A stretch of DNA of 7,789 bases from Spirochaetaceae bacterium (GCA_031258625.1 JAIRMO010000149.1:1-7789); one strand, 5' to 3'; shown: positions 1-7,498, counted from the first letter of the stretch. The notes: a model not told the origin generated them from the sequence alone. Numbers and translations are program-made.

Positions 1-162
1 CGCAAGGGATTGAAGCGGAAATACCGTAAGGAATTGGAGCGGAAAGCCCGGTTTCCGGCGCTTTGCGCCGGAAATGCGCCCAAAAGAGGAGGACGCGAAT
101 TTCTATGCGTTTATCCTGGTCCGGCGGCAAGGTCCCTTGACAGATGCCGTTTAATCAAATAG
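1..162 (+). other. Unresolved left edge; possible 3' end of an upstream gene
   Basis: Frame 1 is open from the window edge to a TAG at 160-162 (53 codons). It begins with a very basic stretch (RKGLKRKYRKELERKARF) containing an imperfect 8-codon repeat (bases 7-21 against 31-45). The rest is Cys/Arg/Pro-rich and does not look like a known domain. Frame 3 instead ends early at a TAA (27-29) after QGIEAEIP, which is an equally plausible protein C-terminus. A strong hairpin at 52-74 and a consensus -35 box at 137-142 lie inside the frame-1 stretch, which argues that much of it is intergenic. I do not recognise a product and do not call a gene. Confidence 0.2.
52..74. terminator. Strong GC-rich hairpin, possible terminator of an upstream gene
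   Basis: TTTCCGGCGC and GCGCCGGAAA form a perfect 10-bp stem with a TTT loop. No T tract follows on the plus strand (next bases TGCGCCC). On the minus strand the next bases are CCGGGC, again without a T tract. It is therefore not a classical intrinsic terminator. It could be a factor-dependent end, an RNA-stabilising 3' hairpin or an interspersed palindrome. Confidence 0.3.
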
Positions 163-165
163 ACT
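137..165 (+). promoter_or_regulatory. Sigma70-type promoter for the tRNA-Leu unit
   Basis: A perfect -35 box TTGACA (137-142) is followed after exactly 17 bases by TAGACT (160-165). TAGACT matches TATAAT at four positions, including the key first, second and last bases. Transcription would start near 172, giving a leader of roughly 85 bases before the mature tRNA 5' end at 259. The tRNA is the first plausible transcript downstream. No operator or discriminator can be assigned with confidence. Confidence 0.55.
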
Positions 166-215
166 CTGGACAATATGGGTATGCCCTTATCACAGGACCG
201 CGGGGTGGCAGCCGT

Positions 216-241
216 CCCTTGAAAGGGTCCCCAAGGGGACC
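216..241 (+). repeat. Two small hairpins in the tRNA leader
   Basis: CCCTT/AAGGG (216-220 with 223-227) and GGTCCCC-AA-GGGGACC (226-241, 7 bp with a 2-base loop) are adjacent and overlap by two bases, so they cannot both form fully. They sit 17 bases before the mature tRNA start, where 5' processing would occur. The 9-mer GTCCCTTGA occurs twice, at 132-140 around the -35 box and at 214-222. No function is established. Confidence 0.4.
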
Positions 242-258
242 GGGGATTTATAAAAAGC

Positions 259-339
259 GCGAGAGTGGTGAAACTGGTAGACACGCCAGACTTAGGATCT
301 GGTGCCTTCGGCATAAGGGTTCAAGTCCCTTCTCTCGCA
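259..339 (+). tRNA. tRNA-Leu, anticodon UAG
   Basis: A complete cloverleaf with a class II (long) variable arm. The acceptor stem is GCGAGAG (259-265) with CTCTCGC (332-338), and the discriminator base is A339. The D arm is 268-270 with 282-284 and carries the GG pair at 276-277. The anticodon stem is CCAGA (286-290) with TCTGG (298-302), and the loop CTTAGGA gives anticodon TAG, reading CUA and probably other CUN leucine codons. The variable arm is TGCC-TTC-GGCA (303-313). The T stem is AAGGG/CCCTT around loop TTCAAGT (320-326). The 3' CCA is not encoded (AAA follows), so it must be added by a nucleotidyltransferase. Confidence 0.97.
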
Positions 340-360
340 AAGGTCAACGCCGGAAGCGGG

Positions 361-371
361 GGGACTTGAAC
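361..371. repeat. Exact inverted copy of part of the tRNA T arm
   Basis: GGGACTTGAAC is the exact reverse complement of GTTCAAGTCCC (319-329) in the T arm of the upstream tRNA. Pairing continues with two G-T wobbles and one G-C pair (330-332 with 358-360), giving a possible 14-bp helix in the precursor. The flanking bases do not complete a second tRNA on the minus strand: GGGGG and CGGCG around the loop do not pair. It is either a decayed remnant or a coincidence. Confidence 0.5.
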
Positions 372-403
372 GGCGCCCGGTAAAAGACCCGCCGTCGTAT
401 TTT
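370..403 (+). terminator. Possible terminator of the tRNA-Leu transcript
   Basis: ACGGCG (370-375) pairs with CGCCGT (390-395). Inside, GGT (379-381) pairs with ACC (387-389) around an AAAAG loop, leaving a 3-base bulge at 376-378. The helix totals nine pairs and is followed by CGTATTTT (396-403). The short T tract and the bulge make this a moderate candidate. It is the best intrinsic terminator between the tRNA and tig. Confidence 0.4.
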
Positions 404-476
404 GGGGGAAATAACACGGCCGGCCCCAGAACCGGCGGGCGTTTGGGGAAAAAGACCAGGATATGGTCCCCGATAA

Positions 477-526
477 ATGTAAAAAAGTAAAAAAAACATG
501 ATTTATTTTTCAAAATTTAGTATATT
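477..526 (+). promoter_or_regulatory. AT-rich island with likely promoter of the tig-clpP-clpX-lon operon
   Basis: Within otherwise GC-rich DNA, 477-530 is strongly AT-rich with phased A and T tracts, as in an UP element. TATATT (521-526) is a 5-of-6 match to the -10 box. The best-spaced -35 is weak: ATGATT at 498-503 with a 17-base spacer. Transcription would start near 532, leaving a 5' UTR of about 15 bases before the GTG at 548. I see no CIRCE inverted repeat or other heat-shock operator, so stress control of this operon, if any, is not visible as a HrcA site. Confidence 0.5.
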
Positions 527-547
527 TAAAGGATCAAGAGGAAAAAC

Positions 548-1915
548 GTGGCCATAAGCAGAGTAATAACCCCGGTGGAACATTCTCAGGTTAAATTAAC
601 CGTTACTATTGATAAAGAAGATGTTCATGACCAGTATGACAATCTGGTATCCGATTACTGTAAAACCCTTCAACTTCCGGGTTTCCGCCGGGGAAAGATC
701 CCCAAGAATGTGTTGGAACGGAAATTGGGGGATACCCTCAAAGGCGACGCCCTGAGCCGGATTATAGAAAAATCCATCACCGATATTTTTGAGGACGAAG
801 AGTTCCCCAAAGAAAACCGGCCCCTCCCCTACTCCACCCCCCAGTTGACGGATGAACCTGTCCTGGATGTGGGGGCGGATTTGAATTTTTCCGTAACCTA
901 TGACGTGTTTCCCTACATAACCCTGGGAACCTGGAAGGGGCTGGAGCTTGAGATTCCCGACATCCGCCTTACCGACGAGGATATAAACCGGGAATTGGAG
1001 GTTGTCCGGGAACGGAACGCCATTGTTTTGGACAGAGATGACGAAGCCCCGGCGGTAAAGGGCGATGTGGTTACCGTAAATTATGCGGAACTTTCCGATA
1101 CCGGCGAGCCCCTGGCGGGAACGGCCCGGGAAGACTTTGTTTTTACCCTGGGGTCGGGATATAATGTTTTTAAGTTTGACGATGAAATTGCGGGGATGAA
1201 AAAGGGCGAAACCAGGGATATTGAAAAATCCTATCCCGATGATTTTGAAGATACGGACCTGGCGGGGAAACACAAAAAAATCCGGGTAACCCTTACGGCC
1301 CTCAAGGAGAAAAAACTCCCCGATTTGGATGATGATCTGGCCCAGGACGTGGATGAAAAATTTAAGACCCTGGAGGACCTTAAAACCGATGTCAAGAAAC
1401 GGCTGGACCGGAATCTGGAAACCCGGCTCCGGGGGATCAAAATAAACAAAATTCTGGAAAAGGTCATGGAAACCTCCCCGGTGGAACTGCCCGAATCCAT
1501 GATCCGCATAGAGCTCGATTCCCGGTGGCGGAATTTAGCCCGCCGTTTTAACACCTCCCCCGAAGAATTGGAAAAAACGATGGCCCGTTCCGGCCAGGAC
1601 GCCGAAACCATTCGGAAAGAATGGCGGCCCGATACCATAAAGGCCCTCCACAGCCGGCTCATTGTGGAAACCCTGGTAAAGGACCTGGGCTTTGAAGTTT
1701 CCGACGAGGAGGTGGAAAAAAACTATGAATCCTTAGCCGAGGAAACGAATGTTTCGGTGGAGGAAATCAAGAAGTATTACGCCCAGGAAAATATGGCGGA
1801 ATATCTAAAGGAGGATATCAAGGAGCAAAAACTCTACGATCTTCTTCTCGTGGAAAATAAATTCACCCCCGGTCCCCAGGGTAATTATGCGGATCTGGCA
1901 GGTCATAATGGTTAA
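548..1915 (+). CDS. tig: Trigger factor, ribosome-associated chaperone and peptidyl-prolyl isomerase
   Basis: 455 residues, slightly longer than the roughly 430 usual for the family. Trigger factor docks at the ribosomal exit tunnel next to protein L23 and shields nascent chains. The N-terminal ribosome-binding domain (about 1-115) carries the signature GFRRGKIP at 45-52, matching GFRxGxxP. An FKBP-type PPIase domain spans about 168-252 (from KGDVVTVNY to the IRVTLTAL strand). The rest is the helical, charged C-terminal chaperone domain, ending in a short Pro/Gly-rich tail. The start is GTG at 548, preceded by AAGAGGA (536-542) at good spacing. It is the first gene of the operon, and its TAA lies 9 bases before the clpP start. 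Identification is firm; whether the PPIase is active cannot be judged by eye. Confidence 0.96.
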   Translation: MAISRVITPVEHSQVKLTVTIDKEDVHDQYDNLVSDYCKTLQLPGFRRGKIPKNVLERKLGDTLKGDALSRIIEKSITDIFEDEEFPKENRPLPYSTPQLTDEPVLDVGADLNFSVTYDVFPYITLGTWKGLELEIPDIRLTDEDINRELEVVRERNAIVLDRDDEAPAVKGDVVTVNYAELSDTGEPLAGTAREDFVFTLGSGYNVFKFDDEIAGMKKGETRDIEKSYPDDFEDTDLAGKHKKIRVTLTALKEKKLPDLDDDLAQDVDEKFKTLEDLKTDVKKRLDRNLETRLRGIKINKILEKVMETSPVELPESMIRIELDSRWRNLARRFNTSPEELEKTMARSGQDAETIRKEWRPDTIKALHSRLIVETLVKDLGFEVSDEEVEKNYESLAEETNVSVEEIKKYYAQENMAEYLKEDIKEQKLYDLLLVENKFTPGPQGNYADLAGHNG

Positions 1916-1924
1916 GATAAGAAT

Positions 1925-2539
1925 ATGAAAGAAAACATGAATAGCCTTGTTCCGATAGTGGTCGAACAAACCGGAACGGGGGAACGATCCTATGATATAT
2001 ACTCCCGGCTCCTCAAGGACCGGATTGTGTTTTTGGACGGGGAAATCAACGATATCACCGCGGATCTGGTGGTGGCCCAGCTTCTTTTTTTAGACGGCCA
2101 GGATACGGAAAAGGATATCAACCTGTATATTAATTCCCCCGGAGGCTCGGTTACCGCGGGGCTGGCGATATACGATACCATGCAGTACGTAAAGTCCGAT
2201 GTACAGACGATATGCCTGGGTCAGGCGGCCAGTATGGGCGCCCTAATCCTCACCGCGGGGGCGGCGGGAAAACGGCTTGCCCTGCCCTCGTCCCGGGTAC
2301 TCATCCACCAGCCCTGGGGGGGTGCCCAGGGACAGGCCAAGGATATCGGTATCCAGGCCAAGGAAATTTTACGATTAAAAAAGCTCACGATTGAATATTT
2401 CGCGAAACATACGGGTAAAGAAATAGACCAAATTGCCGTAGATATGGAAAGGGACTTTTATATGTCCGCGGCGGATGCGGTGGCTTATGGTGTAGTAGAT
2501 CGGGTATTAACGAGGGAAAAATATGGCACGGCTTCGTAA
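1925..2539 (+). CDS. clpP: ATP-dependent Clp protease proteolytic subunit ClpP
   Basis: 204 residues, normal for ClpP (family S14). ClpP forms a double-ring chamber of 14 subunits that hydrolyses peptides delivered by ClpX. The catalytic triad is Ser103 in GQAASMGA, His128 in LIHQP and Asp177 in MERDFYMS, each offset by six from mature E. coli numbering (97, 122, 171). The oxyanion/strand region [12 protein letters not shown] (69-80) and the N-terminal axial-loop region [10 protein letters not shown] are intact. No propeptide is obvious. The start at 1925 has no clear Shine-Dalgarno sequence; Met5 (1937) is an alternative and is no better. The close spacing to tig suggests translational coupling. 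The C-terminus overlaps clpX by 17 bases. Confidence 0.97.
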   Translation: MKENMNSLVPIVVEQTGTGERSYDIYSRLLKDRIVFLDGEINDITADLVVAQLLFLDGQDTEKDINLYINSPGGSVTAGLAIYDTMQYVKSDVQTICLGQAASMGALILTAGAAGKRLALPSSRVLIHQPWGGAQGQAKDIGIQAKEILRLKKLTIEYFAKHTGKEIDQIAVDMERDFYMSAADAVAYGVVDRVLTREKYGTAS

Positions 2540-3776
2540 CGGTTCCGGTGGGTATGAGCGGTCTTGTTCCTTTTGTGGGAAAAGCGCCGATATGGCCCGG
2601 CGTCTTATCGCCGGACCCAATGACGTGTTTATCTGTGACGAATGTGTGGAGGTGTGCCGGAAGATCCTCTCCGAGGAGGATCACGACCTTTCCACCCAGT
2701 TTACCGGGGATATTCCCACTCCCAAGGAAATAAAAAACTACCTGGACCTCTTTATCATCGGCCAGGATAACGCCAAAAAGGCCCTTTCCGTGGCGGTGTA
2801 CAACCACTACAAACGGATCGCAAACCCCGCCAAGGAACCGGATGACGTGGAAATCGAAAAATCCAACGTCCTCCTCATCGGTCCCACGGGAACGGGGAAG
2901 ACCCTGCTGGCAAAAACCCTGGCAAAAAAACTCAAAGTGCCCTTTGCCATTGTGGACGCCACCACCCTGACCGAAGCGGGATATGTGGGGGAGGACGTGG
3001 AGAACATCCTCCTCAAACTTATCCAAAACGCCGGGGGTAATATCGCCGCCGCGGAACGGGGCATCGTATATATCGACGAGATCGATAAGATCGCCCGGAA
3101 AGGAGAAAACGTCTCCATTACCCGGGATGTTTCCGGGGAGGGGGTTCAGCAGGCCCTCCTCAAGATCATCGAAGGGACCATCGCCTCGGTTCCCCCCCAG
3201 GGGGGGCGGAAACATCCGAACCAGGAGATGATCCGCATCGATACCACGGACATCCTCTTTATCTGCGGCGGGGCCTTTGTGGGGCTGGATAAATTTATTG
3301 AACAGCGGGTGGTCCAGCATCCCATGGGGTTCGGGACGGATGTCAAGATAAAATCCGAACGGAACCTGAAGGAACTCTACGACTCCCTCCATCCCGACGA
3401 TCTTATCCATTTCGGGATGATCCCCGAATTTATCGGCCGGCTTCCCATTACGGTGAGCCTGGAGGAGCTAAAAAAAGAAGATCTCCGGCGGATCATCACC
3501 GAACCCCGGAACGCCATCGTAAAACAATACCAGGCGTCCCTGGCCATAGACGACGTAAAGCTGGAATTTACCGAAGAGGCCATCAACGCCATCGCCGACA
3601 CGGCGATCAAACAAAAAACCGGCGCCCGGGGTTTACGGGCCATTGTCGAACGGCTTATGACGGATATTATGTTTGAAATTCCCTCTATGGAAGGGGGGAA
3701 ACGGGTGGTAATTACCCAGGACGTAGTAGAAAAATCGGAGCCCCCGGAAATTCACCCGCTTCAAAAAAGCGCATGA
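2523..3776 (+). CDS. clpX: ATP-dependent Clp protease ATP-binding subunit ClpX (AAA+ unfoldase)
   Basis: 417 residues, the usual length. ClpX hexamers recognise tagged or adaptor-bound substrates, unfold them and translocate them into ClpP. The N-terminal zinc-binding domain has Cys15, Cys18, Cys38 and Cys41. The AAA+ module has Walker A GPTGTGKT (120-127), pore loop GYVGED (153-158), Walker [10 protein letters not shown] (181-189), the RKH pore loop (229-231), GRLP with a candidate arginine finger (Arg306) and sensor-2 GARGLR (367-372). The ClpP-docking loop reads MGF at 268-270 where E. coli has IGF. The start at 2523 has GAGGG (2512-2516) at 6-base spacing inside the end of clpP. A C7-A-G7 palindrome lies within the gene at 3192-3206. 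The stop codon overlaps the lon start. Confidence 0.98.
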   Translation: MARLRNGSGGYERSCSFCGKSADMARRLIAGPNDVFICDECVEVCRKILSEEDHDLSTQFTGDIPTPKEIKNYLDLFIIGQDNAKKALSVAVYNHYKRIANPAKEPDDVEIEKSNVLLIGPTGTGKTLLAKTLAKKLKVPFAIVDATTLTEAGYVGEDVENILLKLIQNAGGNIAAAERGIVYIDEIDKIARKGENVSITRDVSGEGVQQALLKIIEGTIASVPPQGGRKHPNQEMIRIDTTDILFICGGAFVGLDKFIEQRVVQHPMGFGTDVKIKSERNLKELYDSLHPDDLIHFGMIPEFIGRLPITVSLEELKKEDLRRIITEPRNAIVKQYQASLAIDDVKLEFTEEAINAIADTAIKQKTGARGLRAIVERLMTDIMFEIPSMEGGKRVVITQDVVEKSEPPEIHPLQKSA

Positions 3777-6217
3777 AGCTGCTTTCGAGCCTGAAAAACC
3801 GTAATCCGCCGGAAGAATTCCCCCTGCTCCCCCTGCGGGAGTTAGTTTTATTTCCCCACACCATGCTCCCGGTGTTTATCACCTATAAATCGGGGATCGC
3901 CGCGGTGGAAGAAGCCCTGAAGCGGGACCAGCGTCTGTTTGCGGTATGTCTCAAGGGCCCTATCGAAACCGGGGAAACCTATACCGCCGGTACCGTGGTC
4001 AGGATGGTTCAGCACCTGAGACTCCCGGATAATACCTTCCGGGTGGTCCTGCAAGGGGAATACCGGGCGAATATGACCGGGGTACAAAAATTCAACACCC
4101 ACGAAACGGTACGGATTGAATCCATAGGATCCCTCAGTTCCGGGGAGCCGCCGAATCCTGAACTAGCCGCTTTAGTCAGGACGGTTCAGAAATCGTTCGT
4201 CCAATACGCGGAATTCTCCAAAAAAATAAGTACCGAAACCATCTCGGCGGTGGAAAAAATCGAAAACCCGGAACGGCTCGGAAATCTTATCGCCCATACC
4301 CTTGCGGTAAAGGTGGAGCGGAAAATTGAATTTTTGAGCATCCCCGGGGCCGTGGAACGCCTGGAGGCGATCCTGGAAACCCTGGAAATGGAAAACGAGA
4401 TCTTTGGGATTCAAAAAAACATCAACGGAAAAGTTAAAAGCCGGATGGAAAAAACCCAGCGGGAATATATCCTCCACGAACAACTGAAAGAAATCAATAA
4501 GGAGCTGGGGAAAAACGAGGGGGAGGATGAATTTGCCGAGATGGAACGCTCCCTGGAGGAACGGCATCCCCCGGAGGAGGTCCTCCTTAAGGCCCGGAAG
4601 GAAATCGCCCGGCTCCGTAAACTCCAGCCCCTGTCCCCGGAAGCGGGGGTGCTCCGGGGGTACCTGGAATGGATATCGGATCTTCCCTGGGGGGAATCCA
4701 GTGTTGATTCCGGGGACCTTCGGGAGGCGGAGAAGATCCTTAACGAAGATCATTTTGATATGCACAAAGCCAAAGAGCGGATCCTGGAATTTATCGCCGT
4801 CCGTAGTTTGACTTCTTTCTCCGGCGAGGGGAGCCCGGGCAATTCCCGAATCCGGGGACCCATCCTCTGCTTTGTGGGCCCCCCGGGGACGGGGAAAACC
4901 AGCCTGGGCAAATCCGTGGCCCGGGCGTTGGGCAGGGCCTTTGTCCGGATCTCCCTGGGGGGGGTACGGGACGAGGCGGAAATCCGGGGGCACCGGAAAA
5001 CCTATGTGGGGGCCCTGCCGGGAAAGATCCTCCAGTCCATGCGGAAGGCGGGAACCACCAATCCGGTGTTCTTATTGGATGAAATCGATAAACTTTCCAG
5101 CGATTTCCGGGGGGACCCCGCCTCGGCCCTGTTGGAAGTCCTGGACCCGGAGCAAAACGGGGTTTTTACGGATCACTATCTGGAGGTTCCCTACGATCTT
5201 TCCAAGGTATTGTTCATTACCACCGCCAATTCCCTTTACCCGATCCCCTACCCCCTGCTGGATCGGATGGAAATTATCGAAATTCCCGGTTACGGGGAGG
5301 GGGAAAAACTCGCCATCGCCCAACAGTTTTTGGTACCCAAGGAACTGGAAGAAAACGGCCTGGGGCAGGCGAAGATCGGCTTTAAGGATGAGGCGATCCG
5401 GAAAATAATCCGGCACTGGACCATGGAGTCGGGGGTCCGGGGCCTGGAGCGGGAGATCGCCCGCTGCGTCCGGCGGATTGCCCGGGGGGCGGTGGAAAAA
5501 GGGTACGGGAAAACCCCCGAACGGTCCGTCGATTCCTTTAAAAAAACCATAGGCCCCGGGGATTTGGAAAAACTCCTGGGCCGGAAGAAATATAAAAACG
5601 ACGTGGTCTTTAAAGAGGCCCGGATAGGGGTTTCCTACGGCCTGGCCTGGACCGAAACCGGCGGGACCATGCTGCCGGTGGAAACCACCAAATTTGAGGG
5701 AACCGGGGAAGTCTTTATTACCGGAAACCTGGGGGAGGTGATGAAGGAAAGCGCCCGGATAGCCCTTTCCTATCTGCGGAGCGCCCAGGGCCGGTACCAG
5801 TTTACCGTGGCCGACGTGGGGAAAACCGATTTTCACATCCACGTCCCCGAGGGGGCTATCCCCAAGGACGGCCCCTCCGCGGGGATAACCCTGGCGGCGT
5901 CCCTGCTTTCCACCCTCTGCGGAGTACCCCCCAAGCCCGGAATCGCCATGACCGGGGAACTCACCCTGACCGGGAGGATCCTCCCCATCGGCGGGCTCAA
6001 GGAAAAGCTCCTCGCCGCCGTCCGGAACGGTATGGAACGGGTCCTCATCCCCGCGGATAACCGGGACGAATGGGCGGAGCTGGACAAGGACCTGCGGGGT
6101 TCGGTGGCCGTCGATTTTGTGGAAACCGCCGACGAGGCCCTGGGGCTGCTGTTTGAAAAGGGGATACAGCGGAAGCCGCGGCTCAAAGCCGGCGCCCGCC
6201 CCCATAGGGGGCCATAG
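3773..6217 (+). CDS. lon: ATP-dependent protease Lon (LonA type)
   Basis: 814 residues; E. coli Lon has 784. Lon is a cytoplasmic hexamer that unfolds and degrades damaged and short-lived proteins. The N-terminal substrate-binding domain (about 15-205) starts with [14 protein letters not shown] helical, charged linker (about 215-300) follows. The AAA+ domain has Walker A GPPGTGKT (369-376), Walker [10 protein letters not shown] (432-440), LLDRMEII with Arg498 and sensor-2 GVRGLERE. The S16 protease domain (from about 610) has catalytic Ser702 in PKDGPSAG and Lys745 in GGLKEKLL, with the same 43-residue spacing as E. coli Ser679/Lys722. The ATG overlaps the clpX stop as ATGA, and no Shine-Dalgarno sequence precedes it, so translation is probably coupled. 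The last residues are Arg/Pro/Gly-rich and coded by terminator hairpin DNA. Confidence 0.98.
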   Translation: MKLLSSLKNRNPPEEFPLLPLRELVLFPHTMLPVFITYKSGIAAVEEALKRDQRLFAVCLKGPIETGETYTAGTVVRMVQHLRLPDNTFRVVLQGEYRANMTGVQKFNTHETVRIESIGSLSSGEPPNPELAALVRTVQKSFVQYAEFSKKISTETISAVEKIENPERLGNLIAHTLAVKVERKIEFLSIPGAVERLEAILETLEMENEIFGIQKNINGKVKSRMEKTQREYILHEQLKEINKELGKNEGEDEFAEMERSLEERHPPEEVLLKARKEIARLRKLQPLSPEAGVLRGYLEWISDLPWGESSVDSGDLREAEKILNEDHFDMHKAKERILEFIAVRSLTSFSGEGSPGNSRIRGPILCFVGPPGTGKTSLGKSVARALGRAFVRISLGGVRDEAEIRGHRKTYVGALPGKILQSMRKAGTTNPVFLLDEIDKLSSDFRGDPASALLEVLDPEQNGVFTDHYLEVPYDLSKVLFITTANSLYPIPYPLLDRMEIIEIPGYGEGEKLAIAQQFLVPKELEENGLGQAKIGFKDEAIRKIIRHWTMESGVRGLEREIARCVRRIARGAVEKGYGKTPERSVDSFKKTIGPGDLEKLLGRKKYKNDVVFKEARIGVSYGLAWTETGGTMLPVETTKFEGTGEVFITGNLGEVMKESARIALSYLRSAQGRYQFTVADVGKTDFHIHVPEGAIPKDGPSAGITLAASLLSTLCGVPPKPGIAMTGELTLTGRILPIGGLKEKLLAAVRNGMERVLIPADNRDEWAELDKDLRGSVAVDFVETADEALGLLFEKGIQRKPRLKAGARPHRGP

Positions 6218-6225
6218 GCCCTTTT
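6198..6225 (+). terminator. Hairpins overlapping the lon stop; likely operon terminator
   Basis: Two alternative hairpins share bases. GCCCCC-ATA-GGGGGC (6198-6212) lies inside the last lon codons. GGGCC-ATA-GGCCC (6209-6221), extendable by two G-T wobbles, is followed by TTTT (6222-6225). The TAG stop (6215-6217) is in the second loop, so ribosomes finishing lon would affect folding. The T tract is short, so termination may be incomplete. The first hairpin is repeated in inverse at 6340-6352. Confidence 0.5.
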
Positions 6226-6339
6226 ATGCCCCCGGAGCGCGGCCCCCTTAGAATGCGCGGCTCCCCCCTTCGCCCACCAGGGGCAGGCGACCGAAGGCGC
6301 GGGTCTTGCTGCCTTTCGCCCCGAATCGGGGGCCTGAAA
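6226..6339. repeat. Palindrome-rich spacer between convergent lon and glycosyltransferase genes
   Basis: No gene is supported here. CCTTCG (6267-6272) pairs with CGAAGG (6292-6297), with an inner GCCC/GGGC hairpin sharing its last base. CCCCG-AAT-CGGGG (6319-6331) is a separate hairpin. A short direct repeat, GCGCGGC followed by a C run and CTT, occurs at 6237-6249 and 6255-6270. These could be decayed terminators or copies of an interspersed palindromic repeat. Confidence 0.4.
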
Positions 6340-6354
6340 CCCCCTATGGGGGGG
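6340..6354 (-). terminator. Hairpin after the glycosyltransferase gene, possible terminator
   Basis: Read on the minus strand, three bases after the TAA stop (6359-6357) begins a C run, then CCCCC-ATA-GGGGG, followed by TTTC. The stem is 5 bp of pure G-C with a triloop. The T tract is only three bases, so intrinsic termination is not certain. The same 13-base hairpin in the same sense orientation ends the lon gene. Confidence 0.45.
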
Positions 6355-6356
6355 CC

Positions 6357-7487
6357 TTACTTCGCCACGGTCTCCTGGACTATCGTCAGGGTCCGCTCGA
6401 CACAGCGATCCCAGGAAAAGGCCTGGGCCCGTTCAAGCCCCAGGGCGCGGCACTCCCGGTGAATGTCCCGGTTGGCCGAAAGGGTTACCATACGATCCGC
6501 CATATCCTCCGCGTCCCGGGGATCGAAATAAAGGGCCGCGTGTTCCGCCGCCTCGGGCAAAGAGGCCGCCCGGGCGCAGGCCACCGGGATCCCCGACGCC
6601 ATGGCTTCCAGTACCCCCATCCCAAAGCCCTCGTACATCGAGGGGATCACCGCCATATCCGCCCCGGCGTAAAGCGCCGGCAGGTTCTGTACGGGAAAAT
6701 AACCGGTAAAAAAGATATCGTTTTTATAGACCGAATTTGCCGCCGCTTCCTTCACCTTATCCGCCCCATGACGGTTGTCACCGGCCAGCACCAGCCGGTG
6801 GGGATAACGGGTCCGTTCCTTGAAAATACCAAAGGCTTCGATCAGCCGGACGTGGTTTTTTACGGGATGATCGATCCGGGAAACAAAAAGTATGTAGGGG
6901 CGGCGAAAGCTGAAGGGCTGAATAAGGACCACGCTTTCCTCATTCCGGGGCCGGGGATAAAAGGCCTTGAGGTCTACCCCGTTGGGAACGACCTCTATCC
7001 GGGATTCCTTAACCCTGACCAGATCCATCAGCTCCTGCTTTACAAACTGGCTGACCGCGATGATCCGATCCAGCTTCCGTAGGGAATTGGGAAGCGCCAT
7101 CCGGAGGATCGCCCCTAGATGCTCCCGGGTTTTCCGGGTCCCCCAATAGGCCCCCATGTCGTGGACCGTCCCTATGGACGGACAGGATGAGCGGGAGGAG
7201 AGCCGGTGGGCGGCGGGGAAAAAACACCCGTCATACCCCCGTTTTTTGGCGAATTCCTGGTATCTAACCAGGTGCCACAGGGAATTGGCGGTACTCCCGT
7301 TAATAGAACAACGGGGAATAAATTCCGTATCAGGGGCGGCTTCGCTGTAGGCAAAACGGTCAAAATCCCACCCGAATAGTTCATACCTATCACCGGAGGG
7401 AGGTATCCTTTTTAACAACTGGGTCAAATAAACACCCACCCCGGACTTACCGCCGTTACAGGCGAAGGTATCGATACCTATCTTCAT
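6357..7487 (-). CDS. Glycosyltransferase family 4 (GT-B fold) protein
   Basis: 376 residues from the chosen start. GT4 enzymes are retaining transferases that move a sugar from a nucleotide-sugar donor to a glycan or lipid acceptor, typically at the inner face of the membrane. The start MKIGIDTF opens the N-terminal Rossmann domain, with the acceptor-side glycine loop GGKSGVG (12-18) and HD at 109-110. The donor domain has VPNGVD (167-172), SRIDHPVKN with Arg204 and Lys210 (phosphate contacts in the family), and the EGFGMGVLE motif with Glu286 and Glu294 (E-x7-E). No signal peptide or membrane span is seen. It resembles mannosyl/rhamnosyl-type transferases of surface polysaccharide clusters; donor and acceptor cannot be told. 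It is convergent with lon, and no glycan gene neighbours are visible. Confidence 0.9.
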   Translation of the reverse strand: MKIGIDTFACNGGKSGVGVYLTQLLKRIPPSGDRYELFGWDFDRFAYSEAAPDTEFIPRCSINGSTANSLWHLVRYQEFAKKRGYDGCFFPAAHRLSSRSSCPSIGTVHDMGAYWGTRKTREHLGAILRMALPNSLRKLDRIIAVSQFVKQELMDLVRVKESRIEVVPNGVDLKAFYPRPRNEESVVLIQPFSFRRPYILFVSRIDHPVKNHVRLIEAFGIFKERTRYPHRLVLAGDNRHGADKVKEAAANSVYKNDIFFTGYFPVQNLPALYAGADMAVIPSMYEGFGMGVLEAMASGIPVACARAASLPEAAEHAALYFDPRDAEDMADRMVTLSANRDIHRECRALGLERAQAFSWDRCVERTLTIVQETVAK

Positions 7488-7492
7488 CATGA

Positions 7493-7498
7493 ACCTCC
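7493..7498 (-). promoter_or_regulatory. Shine-Dalgarno sequence deciding the glycosyltransferase start
   Basis: The minus strand reads GGAGGT-TC-ATG-ATG-AAG. GGAGG lies six bases from the second ATG (7487) and only three from the first (7490), so 7487 is preferred. An in-frame extension runs upstream to a GTG at 7712. It has no Shine-Dalgarno sequence, and its first codons run through a large inverted repeat, so it is unlikely to be translated. Confidence 0.7.

Noticed and set aside
105..140. Mini-ORF MRLSWSGGKVP preceded by AGGAGGA, possibly a leader peptide
   Set aside because: The spacing from the ribosome-binding-like sequence is long (about 12 bases). Eleven codons carry no recognisable signal, and the tRNA promoter starts inside its end.
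219..254. Second promoter TTGAAA with TATAAA next to the tRNA
   Set aside because: The spacer would be 24 bases, and transcription would start inside the mature tRNA.
144..383. 79-codon plus-strand ORF covering the tRNA
   Set aside because: It reads straight through the tRNA-Leu gene, has no ribosome-binding site and resembles no protein.
340..440. Second tRNA on the minus strand, suggested by GGGACTTGAAC
   Set aside because: The flanking T-stem bases do not pair, and no acceptor, anticodon or D arms can be drawn.
454..468. Minus-strand intrinsic terminator GACCA-TATCC-TGGTC followed by TTTTT
   Set aside because: The stem is only 5 bp, and there is no supported minus-strand gene upstream of it to terminate.
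2385..3410. 341-codon minus-strand ORF antisense to clpX
   Set aside because: It is a shadow of clpX in GC-rich DNA with no family motif or ribosome-binding site.
4951..4999. G-quadruplex in lon from clustered G runs
   Set aside because: The runs are explained by Gly/Arg codons. Loop lengths are uneven, and no functional context supports a quadruplex.
5072..6205. 377-codon minus-strand ORF antisense to lon
   Set aside because: It is low-complexity Gly/Pro/Phe-rich shadow sequence opposite an intact lon gene.
6306..7082. 258-codon plus-strand ORF antisense to the glycosyltransferase
   Set aside because: The opposite strand carries clear GT4 motifs. This frame has none and begins in the palindromic spacer.
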